Of a DNA stretch of 64,000 nt, positions 22,073 through 31,807 are shown piece after piece; within the stretch, counting starts at the first letter, position 1; every line of letters begins with the position of its first letter. The notes under the pieces were generated by a model. The model did no database searches and had not been told where the DNA came from. It saw nothing but the letters and a program-made list of their open reading frames with translations. The translations under genes and the position numbers were made by a program. Origin of the DNA: Perca fluviatilis. Taxonomy: Eukaryota; Chordata; Actinopteri; Perciformes; Percidae. The stretch is taken from assembly GCF_010015445.1 (NCBI RefSeq), contig NC_053115.1, forward strand, positions 1,478,058 through 1,542,057, read 5' to 3'.

Positions 22073-25000
22073 GAGCAAGAGCAAGAGCAAGAGTTTCCAT
22101 TTGAGTGCTTTTATATTTTTATAATGTATTGGATTAGCAATGGGGGAGGGGTGGGGGGCGGGGGGGTATATAAAAAAATATATTGCTTCATTAAAAATAA
22201 AGTTGTCCTTCGAAGAGGTGGTGGTAGAAAAAAAGAAAGAAAAGAAAATGTGTCTGTTTGGAACGGCCGATTGCTTGGCCTTGTAGAATTCTTCACAACC
22301 AAATGCCGCTGCCCTGACTGAGCTCCGCGGGGCTTGGCGGGCCGCTGCCCGTCCAGCGGAGCCCTGCGGAGCTCAGTCAGGGCAGTGGCATTTGGTAGTC
22401 CAGCAACCCAGAAACAGTGACTTTGCGCCGGTCGTGGAGCTCCGCGGGCTGCCGATATCTCTGTGCCCGAGTAGCAGTGCTTCGGCTGTAGTCTACTTCC
22501 ACCCAATATAGTCCCAAGTCAATATCTACCTAGGAAATCATCTAGTCTTAATCTGCATCACTATGTTTACTCGTTGTGAATAAGCAGGCCACAAGAAGTA
22601 ATTAGGTTTTGTTTTTGTTGGGTCACTTTTACTCACGACATGCTAACGGCAACAAAGGATTCCATTCATTACGCTAAGCTAAGCTAGCGGTGGCGGCGCC
22701 AGACTAAGACAATGCATGCACTGAGACAAAAATGCGTTTGCCCACCTATATAAATATAGAGGAGACGGTGAATAACTCTATTTCAACAAACGGTGGCGTA
22801 TTCCTTTAAAATCGATTATTTTACCTAGAATCAATATTTTTTATTTTTACCAATGATTCACCTAAATATTTACTCTTTATTTGGCACCGCTGACGGCGAA
22901 TACATCATATCCGTTTCTAGCAAAACAGAGCGAAATCAGAAAATCCATTTTATGTTGTTCTTTACAAATGTAATAAATGTCTGACTGATTGACTGACTAA
23001 AAACTATTTGTTTTTAGAAATGTCTCATGATATATTATCTCTAGAAGTGTCTCATTCAACTTCTGCTTTTGTTAAAGAAAGAAAAGAAAATCGCAATAAT
23101 ATTGAATGGCAATACTTCTAGAATCGCAATAAATGAAAATCGTAACACAAATCCAATCGGCACCCATGTATCGTGAAAGAATCAAATTGGGACAAAAGCA
23201 TATTGCATATCAAATGCATGGATTTTATGGATTTAAGTTTAGTATGTTAAATATCTGGACATCACAACGTTCCCAAAAATGCTGCAAATATGAGTGGAAC
23301 AATAACAACCCGCTCAACAATAATCAGCTTGTGATGACCAATCCCAGCAGATGGAAACACCTCCCTGGCGCCTAATTTTATGAAGTGCTAAAAAAATCTG
23401 CAAAGCTAAAGAGTTGGGTGAGAAGTTCGTGACGAAGCATGAGACTGTGACAGACGTGGGAAGGACAGCGAGTGCAGCAGCAGAATAATAAAATGCAGTC
23501 CACGGCTGGCACTTTGGCATGACACCTCTAGCATAAGAATGGAAGTGGGAGAGAGTGTTGACACGATGGAAAACACAGCGTGAGAATGAAGAAAAACAGA
23601 GAGCTGCAGGGGAACAGCCTGCGTTTCATTTTTTCTTTATTAATTGTTTAAGTTTATCTATATAAATGACACATATTCAACTTCAAATTCTAACCTCAAT
23701 GCATCTACGTTATATAAATAACAAAAAGGGACAAAAGTTTTCAAATACTTTATATTCATTTTGGGGAATAGAAAAGATCATTACCTGAGGCTCTTCTGGG
23801 AAATAATAATTCTACAAATCATTTAGTCAAATCGGTGACTGATTATCCATTCAAAAATACCATATTTGTTTAAATTTGGCCCTATTGATCATTTTGTCAG
23901 ACTATTTGTCTCTTTTGCAGTTGCTGGGGATGAGCAGCAAGCGAAGGGCTGAGGATTAAAGATTGGTCAGGGAGATGGAGAGAAGCGCCTATACGCCGCC
24001 AATAAGTCTGCGTGTGTACAGCATCTATCTGTGTTCCATGGACACTGATAGATGCACGCTGCATGCTGGACTGAGAACAAACTCATCCAAGGCTGAAGAC
24101 ATATTCTCTGAAAAGATTTAGTTTAGTTTATTTCTATAGACTGCTGGACTGAACCCCAAAATGTGAGAATAAATGTAAGAGCACAAGAATTGCTCCGTTG
24201 GGAAAATGGGAAAACATTCTTACAAGACTTCTTGGTTACAATTGAAGTGTATTCAACTGTTTGAATCATGCAGTGTGTTCACCGTGGAGTGCAGTTAAAC
24301 TGATCATCTTCTCCACACACAGGTGCTTGTTGATAAAAAACATAATTGACAAACTAAACTGTAACTTTTAGCAATAAACATGAAATCCAACAAGTAGTCA
24401 AGTCCTCCTATGGCAATTTTGGCTCAGAAAATGTACAAGTTACTTACAAACGTAAATAAAAGTGACTTTTATTTCAAACGTTGGAAAGCTCCCACCAGAG
24501 CCACAGAACACATTATACCAAAGAGTACTACTCATTGTGACTAGTGCTGAAAACTGAACCAACCGGTGGGGTGTCCCTTTAAATTATGACATCATTCTGT
24601 GTCATTTGAGTAGCAGACTCAAGGCAGACTGGCTAAGGTGGAAAATCATTTCTAGTACAAAACCTAAATCTGTTTTTGTAACCTTAATGCACAATAAAAT
24701 ACATGTAGATGACTGCTGTGTCACTGTTTGACAGTCAGAAAATTAAAGCAGTGTCCTAATTCCACATTAAAAACTTTTTTCTAACTGGGTTTTTAGCATG
24801 CCATGCCTTCATCCTGGAAATATTACAAAATGATGTATTATCAAAGATGGCTGGATGCAGACTAACACTGCTTGATTTGTTTGTGCACTATTGATGGTTA
24901 CTATTGTTATCCATCAATCTGTTACTTGTTTTAAAGTAATCTTTAACATTCATTCTAACATTAGTTAATCTTGTAAAAACAATACCTAAACGGGCAGCGG

Positions 25001-25886
25001 CCGGGGTTCGGTTCCAACCTGTGGCCCTTTGCTGCATGTCGTTGCCCCCCCTCTCTCCCCTTTCATGTCTAAGCTGTCCTGTCACAAATAAAGGCATAAA
25101 ATGCCTAAAAAATATAAAATAAAATAAACATTTGTCTTTCTTTTTTTGTCAAGATTTTAAATGTAATATTGGACAATATGGTTCCAAATGTGTAGTTTGA
25201 TTGACATAATTTGGAGAACATCTTGCAGTACTTATTGTTAAAAATACTACAGTACATGTATTTATTCTTTCAAGATACACTTCAGTATACTCCACATTAC
25301 GGCCTCAAGTGTCACTGTGGTAATCTGGTGGTAACGGCAGGTGGGTGTAGCGATGTGGAGGTGGATGTGTTATCCATATTCTGCCTATTCTGTTCGGCTC
25401 GGACTACTTCAGTACCTGTGATGGACACACACAAATCTCTTTCCCGAAGAGATTTTGGATAGGACACCTTTTAGGGCTCAATATTCGCAGCTTTGCACAC
25501 ACCACGGTACCACACTGTTGGGCAACTATAAGCCTATATGTTAAAGTATTAGTGTGCAATTAAGTCACAACTTATAAACTCTGGGTTTGGGCTGCTTTAT
25601 TTCAGTCTTTCAGAGTATTACTGCGTATTATGATATATGTCCATACCTTTAACAGTGATGGATAAACCCATCAAGGCCTCCCGCAGAGCACTCCTCTTCC
25701 TCCACCTCCCTTCATCTGTGTTGTACATCTCCACCACCTTCAGGGGACTCTGGTCCTCTCCCACTCCTCCCACCACCAGGATTTGTTTTCCCAGCACTGC
25801 CACAGCTGCCCCAGCACGAGGGGTGGGCATGGGTGCCAAGCTCATCCAGCGGTCCCCCTGCAAACAGGGACAAGCAGCATTCAGGC

Positions 25887-25975
<89 letters not shown>

Positions 25976-28161
25976 CTTTATTCATCCCCGTGGGGAAATT
26001 CAAGAGTGTGCAAGTTTCCCACGTGTTAGAGGTTGTACTTTTCCTAAGTTATAAGTTATTTCTTAAGTCTGTTCACAATTTAATTTTTAAATGACTTCGA
26101 TTTAAAAAAAAGAAAAAAAAATTGGGGGGGATTTTCTGCCTTTATTTTGGTAGGACATCTCTCACACAGTTCAGGTCTTCACCGTCAGCCAATGACAAAA
26201 CGCCTTTTAGTCACGTGTTTCACTCGTCAAGCGAGTGAAACACGAACTTCTTTTCCGAAGTTCGGAAATAAACCAAATGGATATTGATGAAAACCCAGGT
26301 ACTAGTGACGAGAATCAGCCAACCACTCAGTCTCAAACCGAAGTCGTTCCGAAAAAAGGCTCGCAATCTTTGGTGTGGAAGTATTTTGGATTCAAGCAAG
26401 ACGACGAGGGTCAGTCCGATGTGATTTGTGAAGCACACTTTGCCCTCGTCGCGGCACCGCAAAGTAACACCACAAGACCTTACCAGCACCTCAAACGTCA
26501 CCACAAACTGCAACATGATGACGCCATACAAGGCAAGAGGTCCAAAAGACGTTTCAATTAGCCTATTTACAGCCATGTTCAGGGCCATATTCAGCACAGG
26601 GCGTTAAACTTCTATTTTTGGTAACCTACTTGAATGGCCAGTTGAATGTTAATTCTATAAAAGGCAAGCAGTTAAAGAGTGTGCTAAGAAATCATTCTGT
26701 TTTTGATATTGTACTTAATTGGTAATTTACAAACTCCATTTCTCTAGAGATTGAAGCTGTAGCTGCAGCATGTTGATTGACATGTTTTAATTATGAAAAG
26801 AGATGTTTATTATGTTCATGTGTGCAATAAACATTACACTTCGTGAGAAAAAAATCGTGGCAGAGAATCGTGATATCAATTCTATGCTAAAAAATTGTGA
26901 GTCATATTTTTCCCCGAATTGTGCAGGCCTAATGTAGAGCTAGTTTATTTCCAATTTAAATCAAATGATCTGTTACAGGAATAGGGTTGGGTATCGTTTG
27001 GGCTTTTTCCAATGCCGGTGCTAAGGCGATACGTGCCTGAACCGATACTTTTATAGTACTAATAAGATATATTAATAATGTAATAACAATAACTTATTTC
27101 AACAGTAAATTGCTGTTAAACGACAAAAACCACCACCAGATGGGAAAAGGGTATTTTACAATAACTTTGAATGCACTCCGAGGCTTAGGCTACCAGCTTC
27201 AAGTGAATGCACCGTCTGTGTTTTTCCGACAACGGCAGCTGCAGACTGTTAGGTCCCGGTGTCAGAGTCCTCTCCAGTCACACTTTACACTGTCTGGAAC
27301 ATCTGTTTCAGAGCATCAGAGAGCAGAGCAGGCATTGCAGAGGCACCAAAATGAGGCACCTAAATCCGCATTGCTATTCGGTCCGGTAGATACCGGTTGT
27401 TTATGCACCGATGCCGTATTAGCACTGGGTTTCAGTACCCAACCCTAATCTCATCTCTACTATGCACACATAAACACACCATGTACTATCTGCAATAAAT
27501 CACCATCAGAAGACAAAGATGGTAAGATGGTAAGAAGGAACAATGCAGCAGAATAACGTTGCCACAACCCAGAGCAGGACAATCACTGCTGCTGTCATTA
27601 GAGCTCATTTTAGCTCTGCTCAATCCGGGAGATACTGGTTATTTAGGCACCGGTGCCGTATTAGCACCAGGTTTCGGTACCCAACCCTGGATTATGTTTT
27701 GTATGTATATTCCAGCTTTATTTTTACCCTTTACCCTTTGTATTTAGTGCAGTGGAGAAACGTAACATTCGATGTGTTACATTTGAGCGTATGTGTGAAT
27801 GTCTGTTTTTTTGGTTATATATTGAAAATATAAATTGTTGCTTTTTGTCTTGAAATTTTACAGTAGTATTTGACCAAATTACTGTTGCTTTGACATCACT
27901 ATAGTAACAACAGGTTGTCAGTCATGTTCTGTCTATTCCTAGTCAGGAAAAAACTGACACATTAGATACAGTGTCTATGTTGCATTTGTTTGGTACCTCT
28001 GGGGAGTAGAGCTCCAGGGCCGGGCAGGGCCTCCCTGCTGCGTCGCAGCCCCCGAGCATGTACATCTGCCCCCCCACCTCAGACAGAGTGTGGTAGACAC
28101 GGCCGCTGGGCAGTTGTGCCAGGCTCTGCCAGTGAAACTCATGGGCTGAAGGTATCGCCAT
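21001..28161 (-). CDS. klhdc8a: KLHDC8-family kelch-repeat protein, 5' two thirds (4 coding exons)
   Basis: Spliced gene read from 28161 down to 21001. Exon sizes 165, 211, 165 and 219 nt join without a frame break (phases 0, 1, 1; exon 4 ends in phase 1), giving 253 residues plus one base. Kelch blades are visible as hydrophobic-GG strands: MYMLGGCD, ILVVGGVG, ALAVGGMG, LYVAGGRQ (GG split by intron 3) and LCLLGGLRQ, alternating with W-x-x-L-x-x-MPTPR turns. By eye, against human sequences recalled from memory, exon 2 is nearer KLHDC8A (LKVVEMYN, KRS-LREA-MG) than KLHDC8B, although AGAA-VLGKQ-LVVGG is 8B-like; the paralogue call is therefore tentative. The family folds as a beta-propeller and is probably a cytoplasmic protein-interaction module; its biochemical role is poorly defined. 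The family is about 350 residues, so about 100 C-terminal residues are missing from the window. The ATG at 28161 has a strong context (gaggccATGG). Confidence 0.85.
21325..21360 (-). ncRNA. degenerate hammerhead-like core of a retroelement tail
   Basis: Read on the minus strand this segment has CTGAAGA, a 10-12 nt arm, then CCGAAATGTTG. It resembles the CTGATGA...GAAA core with a following ACGTTG seen in fish Penelope-like and related repeats, with the T of CTGATGA changed. Seen: the two motif halves and spacing. Inferred: origin from a hammerhead-bearing retroelement. The changed core base makes activity unlikely. Confidence 0.25.
21839..22003 (-). CDS. klhdc8a: klhdc8 coding exon 3
   Basis: Begins AT GGT CGG after a TAG acceptor at 22006-22004; with the G from exon 2 this rebuilds the Asp codon of KDGRALAVGG. 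Ends GTG GCA G before donor gtacaaac (21838 down). Encodes ALAVGGMGADLLPRS, LQQYDLRKDVWALLPPMPTP and SKLYVA. The sequence directly upstream of the acceptor is a (TG)n repeat (22007-22069 on + as CA), with almost no ordinary polypyrimidine tract. Confidence 0.87.
22007..22069. repeat. (CA)n microsatellite abutting exon 3 acceptor
   Basis: About 31 uninterrupted CA units. On the gene's strand this is (TG)n ending tgtgtgtag at the exon 3 acceptor. Confidence 0.97.
22165..22310 (-). repeat. dispersed repeat B, copy 2 (inverse of 14548-14700)
   Basis: The reverse complement shares long blocks with 14548-14700, including aagaattctacaag, cgttccaaa-agacac, accaccacctcttcgaagg and aatgaagcaatatat. 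The 14.5-kb copy has an extra short stretch near its start. Class unknown; no coding capacity. Confidence 0.7.
22299..22395. repeat. GC-rich hairpin, 35-bp arms
   Basis: Arms 22299-22333 and 22361-22395 pair at 33 of 35 positions around a 27-nt GC-rich spacer. Core arm sequence gccctgactgagctccgc. It lies at the edge of repeat B inside intron 2, so it is probably part of a foldback element. Confidence 0.85.
22396..25646. other. intron 2, rest: no gene
   Basis: About 3.2 kb. 22600-22810 resembles an end of a TTAA-type MITE (…gcgtattcctttaa). 24000-24060 contains a compact hairpin. 24571-24586 has a second gtgtccctttaa end. The remainder is AT-rich with no ORF or repeat that I recognise. Confidence 0.5.
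24021..24055. repeat. short perfect-arm hairpin in intron 2
   Basis: GCATCTATC, one mismatch, GTGT, a 7-nt loop, ACAC, one mismatch, GATAGATGC. Thirteen paired bases around a t:t mismatch. Too short for a microRNA precursor; function unknown. Confidence 0.8.
25647..25857 (-). CDS. klhdc8a: klhdc8 coding exon 2
   Basis: Acceptor tttgcag precedes GGG GAC at 25857; donor g|gtatgg follows 25647. 211 nt, phase 0 in and phase 1 out. It encodes GDRWMSLAPMPTPRAG at the start, then the GKQILVVGGVG strand, LKVVEMYNTDEGRW and LREALMGLSITVK. A (GATA)n tract begins only about 30 bp upstream of the acceptor (25887 on + coordinates). Intron 1 (25858-27996) holds MITEs and a hAT relic on the opposite strand. 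Confidence 0.88.
25887..25974. repeat. (GATA)n microsatellite in intron 1
   Basis: About 21 GATA units directly followed by actttattcatccccgtgg, a motif that ends many fish repeats, so it is probably the simple-sequence tail of a retroposed repeat. It starts about 30 bp upstream of the exon 2 acceptor. Confidence 0.95.
26130..26931 (+). mobile_element. hAT-type relic with BED-finger ORF
   Basis: The right end (26800-26931) has repeated aatcgtg/gtgatatc blocks and finishes gaattgtgcaggccta, like the TIR of the fish hAT family whose ends read cagggctgcacgat. An ORF with a BED-like finger lies inside (26235-26561). The rest of the transposase is absent. The left end was not defined. The element sits in klhdc8 intron 1 on the opposite strand. 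Confidence 0.55.
26235..26561 (+). pseudogene. BED zinc-finger N-terminus of hAT transposase, truncated
   Basis: A 108-residue open frame. Residues about 45-90 read SLVWKYFGFKQDDEGQSD, then VICEAHF and HLKRHHKLQHD. This is the ZBED/hAT layout (aromatic-rich start, C-x2-C, H-x3-5-H). The second Cys of the expected C-x2-C appears replaced (C-E-A-H), so zinc binding is doubtful. The RNase-H-like catalytic domain is missing: the frame stops at 26561. ATG at 26235, with further Met at 26277. Confidence 0.6.
26983..27446. mobile_element. MITE with AGGGTTGGGTA TIRs
   Basis: Begins agggttgggtatcg and ends gtacccaaccct. Interior has gccggtgctaaggcgata and cctgaaccgatac, also present in the copies at 3862-4976 and 44075-44660. 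Non-coding. TIR type fits a hAT-like MITE, but no clear target duplication was seen. Confidence 0.7.
27488..27688. mobile_element. partial copy of the AGGGTTGGGTA MITE family
   Basis: 27490-27620 matches 44526-44658 almost base for base (tgcagcagaataacgttgcc and flanks). It ends ggtacccaaccct, the family's right end. The left part is missing, so this is a truncated neighbour of the copy at 26983. Confidence 0.7.
27997..28161 (-). CDS. klhdc8a: klhdc8 coding exon 1
   Basis: Exactly 55 codons from ATG (28161-28159) to GAG, followed by donor gtaccaaa (27996 down). It encodes MAIPSAHEFHWQSLAQLPSG at the start and blade strand MYMLGGCD, ending in LELYSPE. The exon and its upstream flank (to about 28260 on the + coordinates) are GC-rich. 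Any untranslated 5' exon was not identified; I could not decide whether transcription starts just upstream of 28161 or at a distant non-coding exon. Confidence 0.88.
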
Positions 28162-28562
28162 GGCCTCAGCACCCCAGGGGAGACTCGCCGAGGCAGGGAG
28201 GGGTGAGGGAGGAGGCCAGAGTCAGGGAAGTTTTGGGGGGTGGATTAATCAGGGGAAGCTGAGAAGATGGAGGTGTGGGATAGCTGGAAGACTTGAGTCA
28301 GGCCCCCAGGGTGAGGGGGAGGTTCTTAATTTGAAAGGTGAAGGGGAGGTGAGCTGTAGGAGTGTCGGATCAGTTAAAGGCCCGGCTGAACTCTCCTCGG
28401 TCCGCCACCTCACGCAGGGCCCTGCAGAAGATATGAGGTGGAAATGGATTTAGCTGCAGTTCAAAATACAGATCTCAGAGCATGACAAAGTGAACACATT
28501 TTTTATGCATTTTCTGTGGAGTTATAAGAGTGGACACACTTAGGCTACATTCAGACTGCAGG
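28162..28562. other. GC-rich flank upstream of klhdc8 start codon
   Basis: 28162-28400 is purine-rich on + (ggggaggtgag type) and GC-rich, as expected for a 5' UTR or proximal promoter, but no TATA box, initiator or 5' exon boundary can be assigned. Confidence 0.3.
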
Positions 28563-28747
28563 CAAAGATGTTGGGTCCCGGTGACCCAAAGGACAAAACA
28601 AGGGTTAATCCAGCACCTTAGTTCTTGTTTGTACAGCATTTTGGTCAGCTTAAACTGTGTTTAAATGTGCTCTAGAAATAAATGTTACTTACTTTACAAG
28701 AGACAGGGTTTAGAGAGCAATTCTCAACAAAGTAAACAGAAGTACAT

Positions 28748-28800
28748 AACCCTTGTGTTGTCCTTCGAGTCACTGGGACCCGAAGGACCACACAAGGGTT
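28748..28800. repeat. 53-bp near-perfect palindrome
   Basis: Starts aacccttgtgttgtccttcg and ends cgaaggaccacacaagggtt; arms pair almost fully. A related half-site (acaagggttaatcc, with ggtcccggtgaccc) lies at 28573-28606, so both may be ends of one small MITE. Confidence 0.8.
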
Positions 28801-29262
28801 AAGACTTGCGGTTTGAACGTAGCTTAGCAGTAGCCTACAAGATGTTATCACTCAGCGACATCTTCAGTAAAACGAATATTAGGATGTTTAAAGTGGGTTG
28901 GTCAGTGGAAACATCTCATCAGCAGTGATGCAAAGTAACTTCACACATTTATTTAAGTACTTAGTTTGGAGGTACTTGACTTACACTGATTAATTTGGTT
29001 TTTTTGACTAGTTCTTGGACAAAACAAACAATTTGAATAAGTCACCTTGTACTCTCAGAATCCATCAGAATCCATATGGGCCTACAGTCTGAATACAGTC
29101 AGATGCCTGTAATTGGTGAACAAACACTCTATAATGGATAGCGCTTTTCAAAGTCCTCAAAAACATATGAAATATGAAATTTCCACACAAGCAATGATAG
29201 GAAGAAGGAAGGAAGGTATACTTTATTAGTCCCACTAGGGGAAATTACATGTTCCCCTCTGT

Positions 29263-29268
<6 letters not shown>

Positions 29269-29332
<64 letters not shown>
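29269..29332. repeat. (AT)n microsatellite
   Basis: About 32 AT units, preceded at 29218-29250 by tatactttattagtcccact-ggggaaatt, the same kind of repeat tail seen after the GATA tract at 25974. Confidence 0.96.
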
Positions 29333-29335
<3 letters not shown>

Positions 29336-31800
29336 CACAAGCATTATGCCAGAGCTAGGCAGGGCCGGACTGTCCCCACACACATTCACAAGAGCCCACA
29401 TATACACACAATACTGTAAACATGATTACGCTAATTTGCAGAACATTTGATACCTACTAGTTTAGCAATCTTTCTTTAATTAAATTCAGAGCTCAAATCA
29501 TAGTAACTATCAGTGGGATGCATTTTTAAGGGGAACACTCACTACCTGAACTATTGTGTTAGTCACTCAAAGTCCAATACAAATCAGTAGCTCAGAGAAA
29601 CTTTAGCTCACATTGCCATCATTCTGCATTAAAAAACACCCAATTCCATGTAAGAATTCACTTATGTTGCTGAAGGTTAATTTTGTTTGGTCAGATGTGT
29701 TTAAGATGATATGTGACTCATCAAGCCTTGGAGCTACAAGGTGTCATCTTGTAATTTAGATAAGAATAATGTAAATTGCTTAGGGAGCGTATGGGATAGT
29801 CTTGTCATACCGTACATTGTAATGTATAAGTCATATAAGACTTTTGCAGTATGTGATCACTGACTATAAATGACTTTACCCACCTTTCCCTTTAACGCTA
29901 CATCACTCTGCCCATGTGTAACTGAATTAAAACCTCCTCCTCTTCCCCGCTCTGCTCAGAAGAGTAGCAGCTGTAGACTAGTGAAACCCAACGGACGTGG
30001 CGTTTAGCATGTTTAAGTTTCCTTCCTTGCCGTTGTGATGTTGGGCGCCGCTGTTGTTTTTGTCCTGTCTCGTCCCTCAGGAGCTTTCTGTTTCCTGCGT
30101 GTAGCCCACTTCTCCTGCCTACGTACGGTTTCCAGCGAGGAATGGGGGAGGAAGTCTGTCACTGACGTGGGAGGAAGCATCCAGAATAAACCCACGATGC
30201 ACTGCAAGCCGAATTCTGACTACATCACAGACTACATCACCTTAACTGCTCCCTGTATCACAGCCTTGTTATACAGCGGGGCATGGCACCAGTCATTACT
30301 GCCAACGTCCGGCGTGTTTCACAGAGAGATTTAAGTAAACATGTAACGGCTGTTAAATTACCCAGCTGTGATTTAACACAGTCTCTCAGCAGTTTATCCT
30401 TTAAAGCTCCACATGTCTTTTTAACACGTATCCCCACCCCTCCTTCCAGACCTCCACCTGTCGCCTCTGTCTGTCCCCCCTTTACTGCCACCCTTTATCT
30501 AACTGTCATACCTTTGATCATCTCACAGACGGAGGAATAAAGGGTGACTATAAAGAGAGGACTGTCCTTCAAAATAAAATCTCCCCCACTTGAGTGTGAG
30601 CGGGTAGGTTGCCATAGCAACAGTAAGGCTTTTTCCCAAGAGGCGCCTCTTTTGTTTTTTTTATTTCTTGTGCACATGATTGCCTATCGCTTGGCTTGCT
30701 GTTAATAATGGCTTATGAAAAAGGATGAAAAACAAATAAAAGCGTCTGCTTTCCTATAAGCTGACTGTGGCAGGCGAGCGCTTGCTAACGAGGCAGGCTA
30801 GTTCTCTCCCGCCCCAGCTCACACAGTGCATTAATTGCAATCTGTAACCGATTTGGTTCGCCACATCATTTTTTTTTTAATTAACTGCTTGAACAGCTTG
30901 AGATCAACAGTGAGCCCACCAGCATCATCTGAAGTCATTTACAATCAGCATGCCTCCAACTTGAAACTTTTAATTAGGTTGCAAAGCTACTCTCCCTGAG
31001 CTCCCTCACTGCATTGACTGTCTCTAAATGTAAAGCCACAGAAAGCATCGTTAAATGAAGCATAATGAAGCGTCATGTTAATTTCATGTCATGTCTCATC
31101 ATTGGTTGGTGTCTTATCAACCTTCCATCCAAGTTTGAATGACAATAAGCGTCATTAACTGTATGATAAACAGGTTGTAGTGTAGCAGGAACATCTGAAC
31201 TCAGCATGTTGGTCGTTCTGCTCATGGACTTCAGACACATCAGTGTGTAAATAGTGAGAATGCAAAAGCTAACCTGAAGCCAAGGCACAAATCCAGCCAT
31301 TAATAACATTTGATACAACAAATTGGAATATTTGAGATGACTAAACTGGATCCAACTGCTCTGCATGTGAGTTTATCTCTTATTAATCAGAGCTGGAAGG
31401 AGTAGCATTACTCTTCCTCAGGAAAGACTCACATTAGGGAATCAGATATTATAAATTTTTCATAATGTTGTTTTCAGATGTATCATGAATAACACATTTC
31501 ATATAAATCTCATTTAGTTAAAATGTAATTGAATGTGTTCAACTGATTAGAAGAGAATTAGAAGGTACATCTGCTAATAAGTTTTACATTTCAATTGTTA
31601 TGGCTTTCATTGCATTACTTTAAACCAATCACGGCGCTAAGTAAGGCTGAGCAATTTTATCGATTCTGCGATATAAATCGATATTTTTTTCCCCAAGAAA
31701 GTATCGATTTTAAAGCCGCGAGTATCGATACATAAGTCCCATTGTTTACCCCGTTCGCGTTGCAGGGAGAGCGATTTGGTCAGCCAGCCGCTAGTGTCGC
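29333..31800. other. intergenic, no gene recognised
   Basis: No supported gene. 29095-29150 and 35155-35275 share gcgcttttcaaagtcctcaa blocks (old repeat). 30690-31080 looks non-repetitive, with homeobox-like taattaa and attaattg sites, and might be conserved non-coding DNA. 31645-31735 holds repeated atcgat blocks resembling a hAT end. Confidence 0.4.
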
Positions 31801-31807
31801 TGTAGAG

